22,851 nucleotides of DNA from CAZVON01 sp964628435 (GCA_964628435.1 CAZVON010000019.1:1-22851), one strand, 5' to 3'; shown: positions 7,339 to 14,605, counted from the stretch's first letter. The notes: generated by a model not told the origin, from the sequence alone. Made by a program: numbers and translations.

Positions 7339-8019
7339 ATGGAATCTGGACAACAGCAAGAAATATCACACAGAGTGGAAGCTAAGAAACCCAAGACTCA
7401 TATGTGGATCATGCGGCATGCACCGACTGTTTGGAACAAAGAGCCGAAGAGAATTCAGGGGACTGCTGATACGGATATTGAACAAGAGGAAATAAGTGCA
7501 TTTTTTGAAAGAATACATGCAAAAGAAATCCCTAAACCGGATCTTATCGTTGTTTCAGGATTGCAAAGAACGATTCAAACAGGGACTGCCCTAAAAGAAT
7601 ATCGGCAATGGGAGGATGTGGATATTGTGAGTGTGCCTGCTTTTAATGAGCGAAAATGGGGTATTTTAGAAGGATTAACGCATAAAGAAGCGAGAGAAAG
7701 GCTTCGTGAAGACAGAGACATTATTGAAAAATATCCAGATCTTGCAAACCCAGATGTTTCGACACAAGATGCAATGCAGCCAATATGGGATGATCCAACA
7801 TTTAAAGCACCAGGTGGCGGTGAATCTTTAAAAGAGAAGAAGAGAGAAGTGGACACGGCTTTTCGTGATCTGCTGAAGCAGTATGGCAATAAAAAGATGC
7901 TGCTCGTAACACACATGGGTGTTTTGCAGACGCAACAGATCGAGGATAAAGGAGTAACCAACGTTTCACTCAGCTTAAATGAGTCAGGTGATAGTTTTAT
8001 CGAAAAACAAGTACAATAA
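7339..8019 (+). CDS. Histidine phosphatase (phosphoglycerate mutase-like) family protein
   Basis: The 226-residue protein carries the family signature MRHAPTVWN with the nucleophilic histidine, a QRTIQTG-type arginine motif (VVSGLQRTIQTG), ERKWGILEG as the acid-loop region, GGGESLKEKKREV and the second catalytic histidine in VTHMGVLQ. Members dephosphorylate sugar phosphates, nucleotides or phosphoproteins. The start at 7339 is supported by AAGGA five bases upstream (7330-7334); an earlier in-frame ATG would run back into the antitoxin. It lies four bases before the next GT4 gene, so a role in glycan precursor metabolism is plausible but inferred. Confidence 0.87.
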   Translation: MESGQQQEISHRVEAKKPKTHMWIMRHAPTVWNKEPKRIQGTADTDIEQEEISAFFERIHAKEIPKPDLIVVSGLQRTIQTGTALKEYRQWEDVDIVSVPAFNERKWGILEGLTHKEARERLREDRDIIEKYPDLANPDVSTQDAMQPIWDDPTFKAPGGGESLKEKKREVDTAFRDLLKQYGNKKMLLVTHMGVLQTQQIEDKGVTNVSLSLNESGDSFIEKQVQ

Positions 8020-8023
8020 GTTT

Positions 8024-9151
8024 ATGAAGATTGGATTACTATTGCCATCGGTATACATGGGGAGTAAGTATAAAAATAAGATTTTTGCTCCCAAGGAATT
8101 ATTTCTCAATCTTGCAGACGCGCTTGTTGACCGTGGACATAGAGTATTTGTATACGCGGCACCAGGAGTAAAAACCAAGGCTCGCCTTATCGAAGGACAC
8201 GGAGATTTGATACAACAAGATTTCATAAGCCCCAAATTTCGAGGGCTAGATAGGCTTTCAAAACTCAAAAACGCCCACACCGCAACCAAGATTGAGTACG
8301 AAATCGATCTTTCGGTTAACGCATACTTACATGCAAAAAAAGAAAAGCTGGATATCATGCACGCATACAATGATTTTATGGCTCATTATGTCAATAAACT
8401 TATTCCTATCCCAACTGTCTATACTGTACACGACCCGCACCCAAGACCAGAGCATATCGAATATTGGCGCTTTAAACACTTCAGAAATGATAACTATATT
8501 TTTATCAGCTTATCGCAAGAGCGCAACTTTGGAACGTTGATAAGGTCAGTTGGAGTTATCTACCACGGGGTGAATATAGACAAATTTTCATTTGGTGAAA
8601 AAGGCGATAGTTACTATGCCTTTATTGGCCGCTATATCAAAGAAAAAGGAGTTGCCGAGGCGATATCCGCAGTAAAAGAAGCAGGAGCCCGTTTGAAAAT
8701 GATTGGTGATGATGCCTATCGTGTTCTTCCTTACTATCAAACACGAGTTTTGCCTCAACTTAAAAAAGGTGTTATTGAGGATCAGGCTTTTTTGGGAGAG
8801 GCAGATCGAGGGACTTTTTTAAAAAATGCAAAAGCCCTTATTTTCCCCATTTTGTGGGAAGAGCCCTTTGGAATGGTAATGATAGAGGCGCTCAGCTGCG
8901 GTACTCCGGTTATTGCTTTTAATCGGGGATCAGTTGCCGAGGTTATTAAAGATGGAGAAACAGGTTATATAGTTGACCGAAAAGAGGGAGTGCGGGGACT
9001 GACCCGCGCGATTAAAAAATTGCAAAACTTAAGCCTCCACGAATATCAACTAATGAGGCAAAGTTGTCGAGTGCATGTTGAGAGAAATTTTACTATTGCT
9101 AGAATGGCAGAGGAGCACGAAAAGTTGTACAAAAAGGTGGTAGAATTATAA
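8024..9151 (+). CDS. GT4 family glycosyltransferase
   Basis: GT-B enzyme of 375 residues. The N-terminus MKIGLLLPSVYMGSKYKNKI and the sequence DIMHAYNDFMAHYV define the acceptor half; YYAFIGRYIKEKGVAEAI starts the donor half; EEPFGMVMIEALSCGTPVI supplies the EX7E motif at Glu279/Glu288. The ATG at 8024 is preferred over the upstream 7979 start, which would overlap the phosphatase. There is no Shine-Dalgarno, and it is probably cotranscribed with the phosphatase. Bases 8885-8922 are identical to part of the GT4 gene at 5549. Four bases after its stop lies a fragment resembling the start of galT. Confidence 0.9.
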   Translation: MKIGLLLPSVYMGSKYKNKIFAPKELFLNLADALVDRGHRVFVYAAPGVKTKARLIEGHGDLIQQDFISPKFRGLDRLSKLKNAHTATKIEYEIDLSVNAYLHAKKEKLDIMHAYNDFMAHYVNKLIPIPTVYTVHDPHPRPEHIEYWRFKHFRNDNYIFISLSQERNFGTLIRSVGVIYHGVNIDKFSFGEKGDSYYAFIGRYIKEKGVAEAISAVKEAGARLKMIGDDAYRVLPYYQTRVLPQLKKGVIEDQAFLGEADRGTFLKNAKALIFPILWEEPFGMVMIEALSCGTPVIAFNRGSVAEVIKDGETGYIVDRKEGVRGLTRAIKKLQNLSLHEYQLMRQSCRVHVERNFTIARMAEEHEKLYKKVVEL

Positions 9152-9155
9152 GAGA

Positions 9156-9362
9156 ATGGTTGATTTTGAATTTTTGCAAAACCCAATTACCAAAAGGCGA
9201 GATTGGAAATCAAAATTGTTCCGTTATCAAACTTTTAATACACCAGTACAATTGTTTTTAAATTTATGGAAAATACGATCATATCTAAAGAACAAACAGG
9301 ATCAAAAGAAACACAACCTCATACCCTTGACGCGATTTTGGTATTTGGGCAAGGACCAGTGA
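9156..9362 (+). pseudogene. Truncated head of a galT-like gene
   Basis: The frame opens MVDFEFLQNPITKRRDW, closely similar to the first residues of the intact galT at 11880 (MDFQFLQNPVSHKWVI). After about 14 codons the resemblance ends, and the remaining 50 codons (YQTFNTPVQLFLNLWKI...) match nothing I recognise. None of the zinc or histidine motifs of the enzyme is present. It begins four bases after a GT4 gene, mirroring the GT4-galT order at 10561-12803. I read it as the residue of a deleted galT copy; a new small protein is less likely. Confidence 0.5.
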
Positions 9363-9448
9363 TTGAAAAACAAACTCGGGAGAAAGCCGCCACTGTCGAT
9401 GCCACAACTGGCTCAGAAGATGTGAATTTAAAGTCTGTCCCCATTTGA
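9266..9448 (+). pseudogene. Truncated head of a YdcF/DUF218-like gene
   Basis: The 60-codon frame contains LDAILVFGQGPVIE, the typical first strand and loop of YdcF/SanA/ElyC-type (DUF218) proteins, which have been linked to envelope integrity. The frame then ends abruptly in a stop at 9446-9448 that overlaps the -35 box of the next promoter. Family members are about 180-250 residues, so most of the domain is missing. Whether the fragment is expressed is unknown. Family assignment from such a short stretch is tentative. Confidence 0.45.
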
Positions 9449-9473
9449 CAGTAGATGAGCGGTGTCCTATAAT
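9445..9473 (+). promoter_or_regulatory. Consensus sigma70 promoter, leaderless
   Basis: TTGACA (9445-9450), exactly 17 bases, TATAAT (9468-9473): a perfect consensus promoter. The ATG at 9481 lies at the expected transcription start, so the message should be leaderless. Confidence 0.85.
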
Positions 9474-9480
9474 ATGGGTT

Positions 9481-10455
9481 ATGATAGATCGTTTGCCTTC
9501 AAGAAGAAGAGCATTAAAATGGGTAGGAGGTTACGTGCTTGAAGGTTCTGCTTTAGCGTCGCTTGCCGCATGCAAGCAAGAGACTCGCTTTGATGATCTT
9601 TCTCCCTTTGAGCGGATACAAAGACTAGAGGATGGAAACTATCCGAAAGTAGCATCTTTTGATAAAAGAGAGGAATTATTTAAAGCAACAGTTCAAGCTT
9701 TTTGCCAGCAGGCACCATGTAGCTGGGAAAACACGGCAAAAACTATAGTATACTCTCCTGCAAATTTTCGCTTCCCCCAAGAACAAAGCAATAACTTGTA
9801 CATAGTCTCCGATGATAGGTCATCTGTTATTATCAATACTGATCGTCTTAACAGTAATATTGCCAGATTAAGAGTACCAACAAAAGGCAAAGATCCAAGG
9901 GTTTTATTCGAAAAAACAGTCCTTTTGTCCGCGTTGGGGTATCTTACCGTAAGTAGAGAATCTCTAGACTATGAACCTTCATCCATCCGATTTCCAGGTC
10001 CAGGCCAGTCTGTGCTTTCGCTGGGAAGAATTGAAGGATGGGTTTTTGTGGGAAAGCGAGAAAACGGATCGGATTTTCGCTTAGACGGCGCACGGTTAGC
10101 AGTTGCTGAGTTACTCAATCATATTGTTGTTGCTTCCAAAACAGAGTATCAAACACCAAACTCAAATATATTAGACGCGGCAAATCTTATGAGCGAAATC
10201 AACAGACAAGCCGAAATATCTGATGAGCAATTTGTCAGGTACGCAAAAGGAGAGTTGCCAATAGCAGATTTCCTGGATAGGTGGGCTCGCATTAAAAATC
10301 CTTCTAACCCCTACCGAAAAGGTGCGATTTTGGCTTTGCAATCCATTGCGCTTAGAGCAAGCGGATTTTCAAGACCAACCGAAACAAGAGAGGAAATAAA
10401 ACGATGGTTAGGATTGGTGCCGTTGTTTACAAAGCCCCAAGGAACTCCTCTGTAA
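9481..10455 (+). CDS. Putative lipoprotein of unknown function with Tat-like signal
   Basis: The 324-residue protein starts MIDRLPSRRRALKWVGG. The SRRRALK sequence resembles a twin-arginine signal, and LAAC at residues 28-31 is a good lipobox with Cys31 as the lipidation site. I do not recognise the mature domain. It has NLYIVSDDRSSVIINTDRL, an alanine-rich helix around ARLAVAELLNHIVV, and FVRYAKGELPIADFLDRW; no catalytic motif stands out. The ATG at 9481 is set by the perfect promoter just upstream; the TTG at 9445 lies inside the -35 box and is rejected. The promoter makes it a likely strongly expressed single gene within the glycan block. Confidence 0.7.
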   Translation: MIDRLPSRRRALKWVGGYVLEGSALASLAACKQETRFDDLSPFERIQRLEDGNYPKVASFDKREELFKATVQAFCQQAPCSWENTAKTIVYSPANFRFPQEQSNNLYIVSDDRSSVIINTDRLNSNIARLRVPTKGKDPRVLFEKTVLLSALGYLTVSRESLDYEPSSIRFPGPGQSVLSLGRIEGWVFVGKRENGSDFRLDGARLAVAELLNHIVVASKTEYQTPNSNILDAANLMSEINRQAEISDEQFVRYAKGELPIADFLDRWARIKNPSNPYRKGAILALQSIALRASGFSRPTETREEIKRWLGLVPLFTKPQGTPL

Positions 10456-10520
10456 TACATTTCAGAATCAAATCGAAAATCGGAAATTTCTTTTCTTAGT
10501 TTCTTCTTACGGTACTATCA

Positions 10521-10548
10521 TTGATTCTTATCTCTTCAGATTTAAAAT
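10521..10548 (+). promoter_or_regulatory. Promoter of the third-block GT4 gene
   Basis: TTGATT (10521-10526), a 16-base spacer and TAAAAT (10543-10548). The ATG at 10561 follows about six bases after the predicted start site, with no Shine-Dalgarno. Confidence 0.5.
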
Positions 10549-10560
10549 ACCCATCAATAT

Positions 10561-11754
10561 ATGGAAAAGCTCAGAATTGCCCAAGTTGCCTCTCCGTGGT
10601 ATCGGGTGCCACCACTTTTGTATGGCGGCACCGAATTTGTAGTGCATTACCTTACCGAAGAATTAGTCAAAAGGGGACATGAGGTAACTCTATTTGCCCC
10701 GGGAGATTCGCAGACCAGCGCTTGTCTTATTCCCACCCTTCCCAACGAACTATATGTTCGTGGCCAAGAGCAACGACCGCAGTGTTCGTCTATGCACGAA
10801 ACTATGGCTTCGTATTATTCCTCACTCGCGTTTGTTCAAGCACAACGATTCGATATTATTCATAACCATTTTTTTTACTATCCATTGCTATTCTCCTCAT
10901 TCACAAAGACCCCATCTGTGCATACCTACCACACGGATTTTTTAAGGAAAGACAAAAACCCGCAAGAGAAAGCAGTGCTTGAGAAATTTAGCGATGCAAA
11001 CTGGATCGCAATTTCTCATAATCAACAACAAACGTGCCCAATAGGTTTGCGTGTTGCTGCCACGATTCATCATGGGGTGCCAGTCGAGCAGTTTCCTTTT
11101 AGTAACACTGCCAATAACTATTTAGTATGGCTTGGGAGAATCACAAAAGAAAAAGGCATTTTAGACGCGATACAAGTGGCCTACAAAACGCAAGTACCCC
11201 TTATCTTAGCAGGTATAGTGCATGAGCAAAACAAATTATTCTACGATCAGTATGTAAAGCCACAGATCGATAATCAGTTTGTATTTTATGCTGGCGCGTT
11301 ATCTTTTGTCCAAAAAGTACAATTGCTTCTCAAAGCGCGGGCATTGTTGTTTCCTGTTTCATGGGAAGAGCCATTTGGTTTAGTCATGCTGGAAGCCATG
11401 AGTTGCGGTACGCCAGTTATCGGGTATTCATATGGATCAGTGCCAGAAGTAGTTATAGATGGACAAACAGGGTATATTATTAACCGTTCAGTACAAGAAA
11501 AAAGAGGAGAGTGGCGTATTTCAACTACAGGAGTAGATGGTTTATGTCAAGCAGTCGAGCAACTGCGTGGGTTTTCCTACAAAAAGTATCGAAAAATGCG
11601 CCAGGCAACACGAGCGCATGTGGAGAGCAATTTTTCTTCTACTCGCATGGCAGATAACTACGAACAACTATATCAAAGAATAATAAACAATAACAAAATA
11701 CCTGCATATTATGAATACGATTTTTCCTCTCAGACCCGTCTTACACAGAGTTGA
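10561..11754 (+). CDS. GT4 family glycosyltransferase
   Basis: GT-B enzyme of 397 residues. The N-terminus reads WYRVPPLLYGGTEFVVHYL, the acceptor-side glycine loop, and DIIHNHFFYYPLLF follows. The donor half begins YLVWLGRITKEKGILDAIQ and contains SWEEPFGLVMLEAMSCGTPVI with the EX7E pair, then GSVPEVVIDGQTGYII. It resembles the GT4 proteins at 5549 and 8024 in the order and wording of motifs, so the three are probably paralogues. A polar tail follows LYQRIINN. Its downstream neighbour is galT, 125 bases away. Donor and acceptor are unknown. Confidence 0.9.
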   Translation: MEKLRIAQVASPWYRVPPLLYGGTEFVVHYLTEELVKRGHEVTLFAPGDSQTSACLIPTLPNELYVRGQEQRPQCSSMHETMASYYSSLAFVQAQRFDIIHNHFFYYPLLFSSFTKTPSVHTYHTDFLRKDKNPQEKAVLEKFSDANWIAISHNQQQTCPIGLRVAATIHHGVPVEQFPFSNTANNYLVWLGRITKEKGILDAIQVAYKTQVPLILAGIVHEQNKLFYDQYVKPQIDNQFVFYAGALSFVQKVQLLLKARALLFPVSWEEPFGLVMLEAMSCGTPVIGYSYGSVPEVVIDGQTGYIINRSVQEKRGEWRISTTGVDGLCQAVEQLRGFSYKKYRKMRQATRAHVESNFSSTRMADNYEQLYQRIINNNKIPAYYEYDFSSQTRLTQS

Positions 11755-11843
11755 ATAATTGCTTTATAGTTTTACCTATTGCTATATAAAATCTCTCAGT
11801 TGACTTTTAATACATTATATGATCTTTTCGCTTAATTGTACTC

Positions 11844-11873
11844 TTGCATAATTTATGCTTCATCATTCATAAT
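11844..11873 (+). promoter_or_regulatory. Candidate leaderless promoter of galT
   Basis: TTGCAT (11844-11849), an 18-base spacer and CATAAT (11868-11873), with the ATG at 11880 at the predicted start site. It overlaps an AT-rich tract of CATAATT/ATTCATAATTC words (11845-11878), so the match could partly reflect composition. Confidence 0.4.
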
Positions 11874-11879
11874 TCAAGT

Positions 11880-12803
11880 ATGGACTTTCAATTCTTACAA
11901 AACCCTGTTTCTCATAAATGGGTAATACTCGCTCCCAGACGAGCCAAGAGACCCGTCTCGCCGATCCGAGGCGGACCAGATGTTGCGGCTGGATCAGAAC
12001 CTGTCTGTCCTTTTTGTCTGGGAAGAGAGCAAGAGGAGCAGGAGGTCTATCGGATAGGCGGAAAGCCAGGAGACAACAACTGGCAGACACGCGTGGTTCC
12101 CAATAAATTTCCCTTTGCACCGATTCACGAGGTTATTATCCATTCGCCAGATCATCATAAAAATTTCGACGAGCTGTCAGTCTCTCATGTTGAGCTGATT
12201 CTTAAAACCTATAAAAATAGATTTCTAGAGTATCAATCAAAAGGCCAGGTTTATATTTTTCACAACCGTGGGCAGGCAGGTGGAGAAAGCCTACCTCATC
12301 CGCATAGCCAGTTGGTAGTAGTACCACGTGATACGCAGCTAGATATTCCAAGCTTAGATCCAAACTCGTTTGTTGGGGTGGGTCCAGAACACACCACGCA
12401 AGATCAAGTGATAACAGAGGATTTTTATTTGTTTTGTCCAAAGACTTCCGAATGGCCAGACGAAGTATGGATTGCTCCAAAAGTAAGAGGAAAAGCGTTT
12501 GGAGAAATTAGCAATGAAGAAATTGCCGATTTAGCACAAACGATCCCAAAAGTTATTCAAATTTTTTCGCTTCGACATGGGCATGAGTTCCCATTTAATA
12601 TGTATATCTATCCAGGAATAGACTGGTATATGCGGATTATCCCAAGACTTAAAACTTTAGGCGGATTCGAGCTAGGGACTGGGGTATATGTTAATACCCA
12701 AGATCCCGGCGAAACCATGCTGTTTTTAAAAGATCACTTCCATACTCCAGATATAGACAAAATCCTTAAAGAAAGGCAAGCAGAGTACGCAAAAGGCGTG
12801 TAA
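11880..12803 (+). CDS. galT: Galactose-1-phosphate uridylyltransferase (HIT superfamily)
   Basis: GalT swaps UMP between UDP-glucose and galactose-1-phosphate, linking central sugar phosphates to UDP-galactose for glycan synthesis. The 307-residue product has the N-terminal signature (WVILAPRRAKRP), a CPFC zinc-type pair at Cys44/Cys47, RVVPNKFPF, and the active-site HPHSQ at residues 141-145, in which the second histidine is the expected nucleotidyl acceptor. It is somewhat shorter than the roughly 350-residue enterobacterial enzyme. The ATG at 11880 is set by homology; the 12 upstream codons are AT-rich leader. It fits as donor supply for the adjacent GT4 enzymes. A related nucleotidyltransferase specificity cannot be excluded. 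Confidence 0.88.
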   Translation: MDFQFLQNPVSHKWVILAPRRAKRPVSPIRGGPDVAAGSEPVCPFCLGREQEEQEVYRIGGKPGDNNWQTRVVPNKFPFAPIHEVIIHSPDHHKNFDELSVSHVELILKTYKNRFLEYQSKGQVYIFHNRGQAGGESLPHPHSQLVVVPRDTQLDIPSLDPNSFVGVGPEHTTQDQVITEDFYLFCPKTSEWPDEVWIAPKVRGKAFGEISNEEIADLAQTIPKVIQIFSLRHGHEFPFNMYIYPGIDWYMRIIPRLKTLGGFELGTGVYVNTQDPGETMLFLKDHFHTPDIDKILKERQAEYAKGV

Positions 12804-12882
12804 TTTGATGCTAGAATGTAGAATGTGGAGTCTAGTCTTCTTTCAATTTTCTGCCATTAATTCTGCATAGCTTGCTTGACTT

Positions 12883-12891
12883 TGGTATAAT
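12883..12891 (+). promoter_or_regulatory. Extended -10 promoter ahead of the first accessory gene pair
   Basis: TGGTATAAT is an extended -10 element without a good -35 box at the right distance. It would produce a leader of roughly 150 bases before the ATG at 13053. The 249 bases between galT and that gene otherwise hold a TAGAATGTAGAATG word tract near 12813 and the hairpin at 13022. Confidence 0.45.
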
Positions 12892-13021
12892 ACCTCAATC
12901 TCAACTATCTCAGTCTATTAGCGTAGTCTGATTGCGGTTGATATGTATTTGTTCTTTTAAAATCAAGGTTGTTTATCCAGAACTTTTATAAAATTGGAAT
13001 AACCCGCTTAGCCGGAATAAA

Positions 13022-13036
13022 CCCACCAAAGGTGGG
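13022..13036 (+). promoter_or_regulatory. Small hairpin before the Shine-Dalgarno
   Basis: CCCACC-AAA-GGTGGG is a perfect 6-bp stem located just upstream of the GAAGAGGAG ribosome site of the gene at 13053. No T run follows, so it is not a normal terminator. Confidence 0.45.
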
Positions 13037-13052
13037 GAAGAGGAGAAAACCC

Positions 13053-13403
13053 ATGGCAAAGTACCTTAGTCTTAGCAATGTTGCAGAAGGTGAGGATATG
13101 CCAGAAGAACTTCTTATTATATGTGGAAGGGATGTATGGGTGGCAGATGCCGTTGGTTACTTTTTTGATCCTTGTAAACTGGAAGGAAATATTCACCTGA
13201 TTCCCAAACACGGAAGCCTCTATCTTGTGCTGACAACTGAAGGGGTGGGTTGCTGGGATTTGAAAATAGTAACAGAAACCTACTCTGTAGAGTTGAAGCG
13301 GCAGCCCTGGCCGGGGAAGCCAGGAGAAAAAGGAATCATGGCTACCTGGGTGGTAATGCCTGATTTTCCAGACGAGGTGAGTGAAGATGGTATTTTCGAC
13401 TGA
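13053..13403 (+). CDS. Hypothetical protein, first of a paralogous pair
   Basis: The 116-residue product (MAKYLSLSNVAEGEDMPEEL...) is not recognised. The ATG at 13053 is chosen over 12969 because an AAGAGGAG ribosome site precedes it and the upstream segment looks like leader. It is soluble, acidic at both ends, with a predicted beta-rich centre (EGNIHLIPKHGSLYLVL) and a CGRDVWVAD segment. It aligns by eye with the next gene: CG, V-x3-D, FF/SF then P, L-E/D-G, LIP, G-x-L, GKP. The two lie in one apparent operon and end at the terminator at 13859. Its codons are GC-richer than the glycan genes upstream. Confidence 0.65.
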   Translation: MAKYLSLSNVAEGEDMPEELLIICGRDVWVADAVGYFFDPCKLEGNIHLIPKHGSLYLVLTTEGVGCWDLKIVTETYSVELKRQPWPGKPGEKGIMATWVVMPDFPDEVSEDGIFD

Positions 13404-13434
13404 TCCATTGAGCGCGGTTGCCAGACATGCAAAA

Positions 13435-13466
13435 GCCCCTTGGCACCAACACTTAGGCCAAGGGGC
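13435..13466 (+). promoter_or_regulatory. Perfect intercistronic hairpin
   Basis: GCCCCTTGGC (13435-13444) and GCCAAGGGGC (13457-13466) form a perfect 10-bp stem with a 12-base loop. It ends seven bases before the AAAGGAG ribosome site of the next gene. With no T run it is better read as an mRNA stability or translation-control element than as a terminator. Confidence 0.6.
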
Positions 13467-13482
13467 AGCAAAGGAGAGAGGC

Positions 13483-13815
13483 GTGCACAAAAAAGCAGTA
13501 GCTGTGTACTCTTCGGCCAAGGATTCGATCCACTGCGGTGCTTCCGAGGTTTACTTCCTCGATGATCGTTCAGTCGAATCTTTCGAACCGTACAAAGGGT
13601 TGGATGGTACAGTCTTGTTGATTCCAATAGGAGGACATCTGGATCACCTCGGGTTTTCTAGCTATGCTGGGGACTTGGACGTATACATGTACTACGATTC
13701 CAGAACCAGCGAGTCTTTCGTGGTCTTTCTTCGAAGTCCCGCAGGAAAACCCGTTTGTATCTGGATGCAAAAGGTTCAAGAACCACATCACGGCAAGGAT
13801 GAAGGGTCGTCTTAG
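13483..13815 (+). CDS. Hypothetical protein, second of a paralogous pair
   Basis: The GTG at 13483 is preceded by AAAGGAG at a good distance, giving a 110-residue product (MHKKAVAVYSSAKDSIHCGA...). Upstream codons in the same frame run through the intercistronic hairpin and are unlikely to be translated. Shared positions with the gene at 13053 include CG, V-x3-D, F-x-P, L-D/E-G, V/I-x-LIP, G-x-L and GKP. No known domain is recognised. It ends 44 bases before a strong terminator. Function unknown; a small beta-rich soluble protein is the most that can be said. Confidence 0.65.
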   Translation: MHKKAVAVYSSAKDSIHCGASEVYFLDDRSVESFEPYKGLDGTVLLIPIGGHLDHLGFSSYAGDLDVYMYYDSRTSESFVVFLRSPAGKPVCIWMQKVQEPHHGKDEGSS

Positions 13816-13858
13816 TGCGAACACAACCTTGATCTTTTTTAGAAAGGAGAAGCACATA

Positions 13859-13897
13859 AGCCTCTGGTGCGCTTAAACGTATCAGGGGCTTTTTTTG
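13859..13897 (+). terminator. Rho-independent terminator
   Basis: AGCCTCTG (13859-13866) pairs with CAGGGGCT (13883-13890; one G-U) and is followed directly by seven T. It closes the two-gene unit at 13053-13815. An orphan AAAGGAG site sits about ten bases before the stem with no usable start codon behind it, which may mark a deleted third gene. Confidence 0.8.
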
Positions 13898-13908
13898 TAG
13901 ACTCGTAA

Positions 13909-14364
13909 CTACAAAATAGTTTGTACAGACATATTTTCTATTTTGGAAGGAATGCGCTTGTCGGCTGTAATAAATATATTCGCTTTTACAAAAAGAGCGG
14001 TAGCAAGTTGTATTGCATCTGGGGTTCGCAATTTTTTATTCTGTTTGTTAAATGTACCCCTTAAGCGTGCTGATATAAGAGCGATATCTCTTTCAAAACC
14101 AACTATGGTAATCGCGCCACCTCCAGATATAAAATCAAGATAACTTGAAATTTTTTCTTCTAATCCTTTCTCAAATACCTTTGTGAGAGTTTCTTCTAGA
14201 GTTAATACCGAGGTAAACGCTTGTGAGAAATTATCTTTAATGTCTTGTAAAATACTGCGGGATAGATCTCCTGGTCTGTTATTGTCTTCCAATGCGTAGA
14301 TAAAAATATTGCTATCAAGGAATATGATATCGGATTTCTTAATATTGATTTTGTTTACTCCCAC
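13909..14364 (-). CDS. PIN domain toxin (VapC-like)
   Basis: PIN-domain toxins are Mg-dependent ribonucleases that cut tRNA or rRNA. The 151-residue protein has the acidic active-site set: Asp17 in FLDSNIFIYALE, Glu57/Glu58 in LTLEETLTKV, Asp116 in RTPDAIQLATAL and Asp135 in FITADKRIPS. The start is a GTG at 14364 that overlaps the antitoxin stop by 10 bases, as usual in toxin-antitoxin operons. The operon runs against the surrounding accessory genes. Its promoter and the antitoxin start should lie beyond 14570, where the sequence changes to the neighbouring GC-rich gene, so current expression is doubtful. Confidence 0.87.
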   Translation of the reverse strand: MGVNKINIKKSDIIFLDSNIFIYALEDNNRPGDLSRSILQDIKDNFSQAFTSVLTLEETLTKVFEKGLEEKISSYLDFISGGGAITIVGFERDIALISARLRGTFNKQNKKLRTPDAIQLATALFVKANIFITADKRIPSKIENMSVQTIL

Positions 14365-14600
14365 AGGTTATCTTCTTTCTTAAGAAAAGCCTCTATGTTA
14401 TTAAGTCGGAGTAGGCCTCGTAATTCTTTGAGATGATCTTGAGGCCAGTTGTTTTTTGGCGAAAGAACAATATTACCTCCTGCGACATACATATTTAATT
14501 TTTGTCCTGGTTGCACTTTTATTTTTTCACGAACCTTTTTGGGAATAACAATTTGATACTTGCTGCTTACAAAGAGCAGATTTTTGGATTGGAGGAAAGT
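14355..14600 (-). pseudogene. AbrB-type antitoxin lacking its start codon
   Basis: The frame reads VSSKYQIVIPKKVREKIKV, the standard swapped-hairpin AbrB/SpoVT DNA-binding start, then QPGQKLNMYVAGGNIVL and an acidic tail HLKELRGLLRLNNIEAFLKK that would bind the toxin. In intact relatives an ATG lies a few codons before the SSKYQ motif. Here the frame goes back only to a stop at 14601-14603 and has no ATG, GTG or TTG, just ACT TTC CTC ... CTG. The likely break is near 14570-14600, where the plus-strand cassette with its own ribosome site begins. It would be functional only from a rare start such as CTG. Confidence 0.75.
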
Positions 14601-14605
14601 TCAAT

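Noticed and set aside
13008..13520. Minus-strand 170-codon frame opposite the 13053 gene
   Set aside because: No ribosome site, it spans the intercistronic hairpin, and its composition is shadow-like; the plus-strand genes have clear starts and a terminator.
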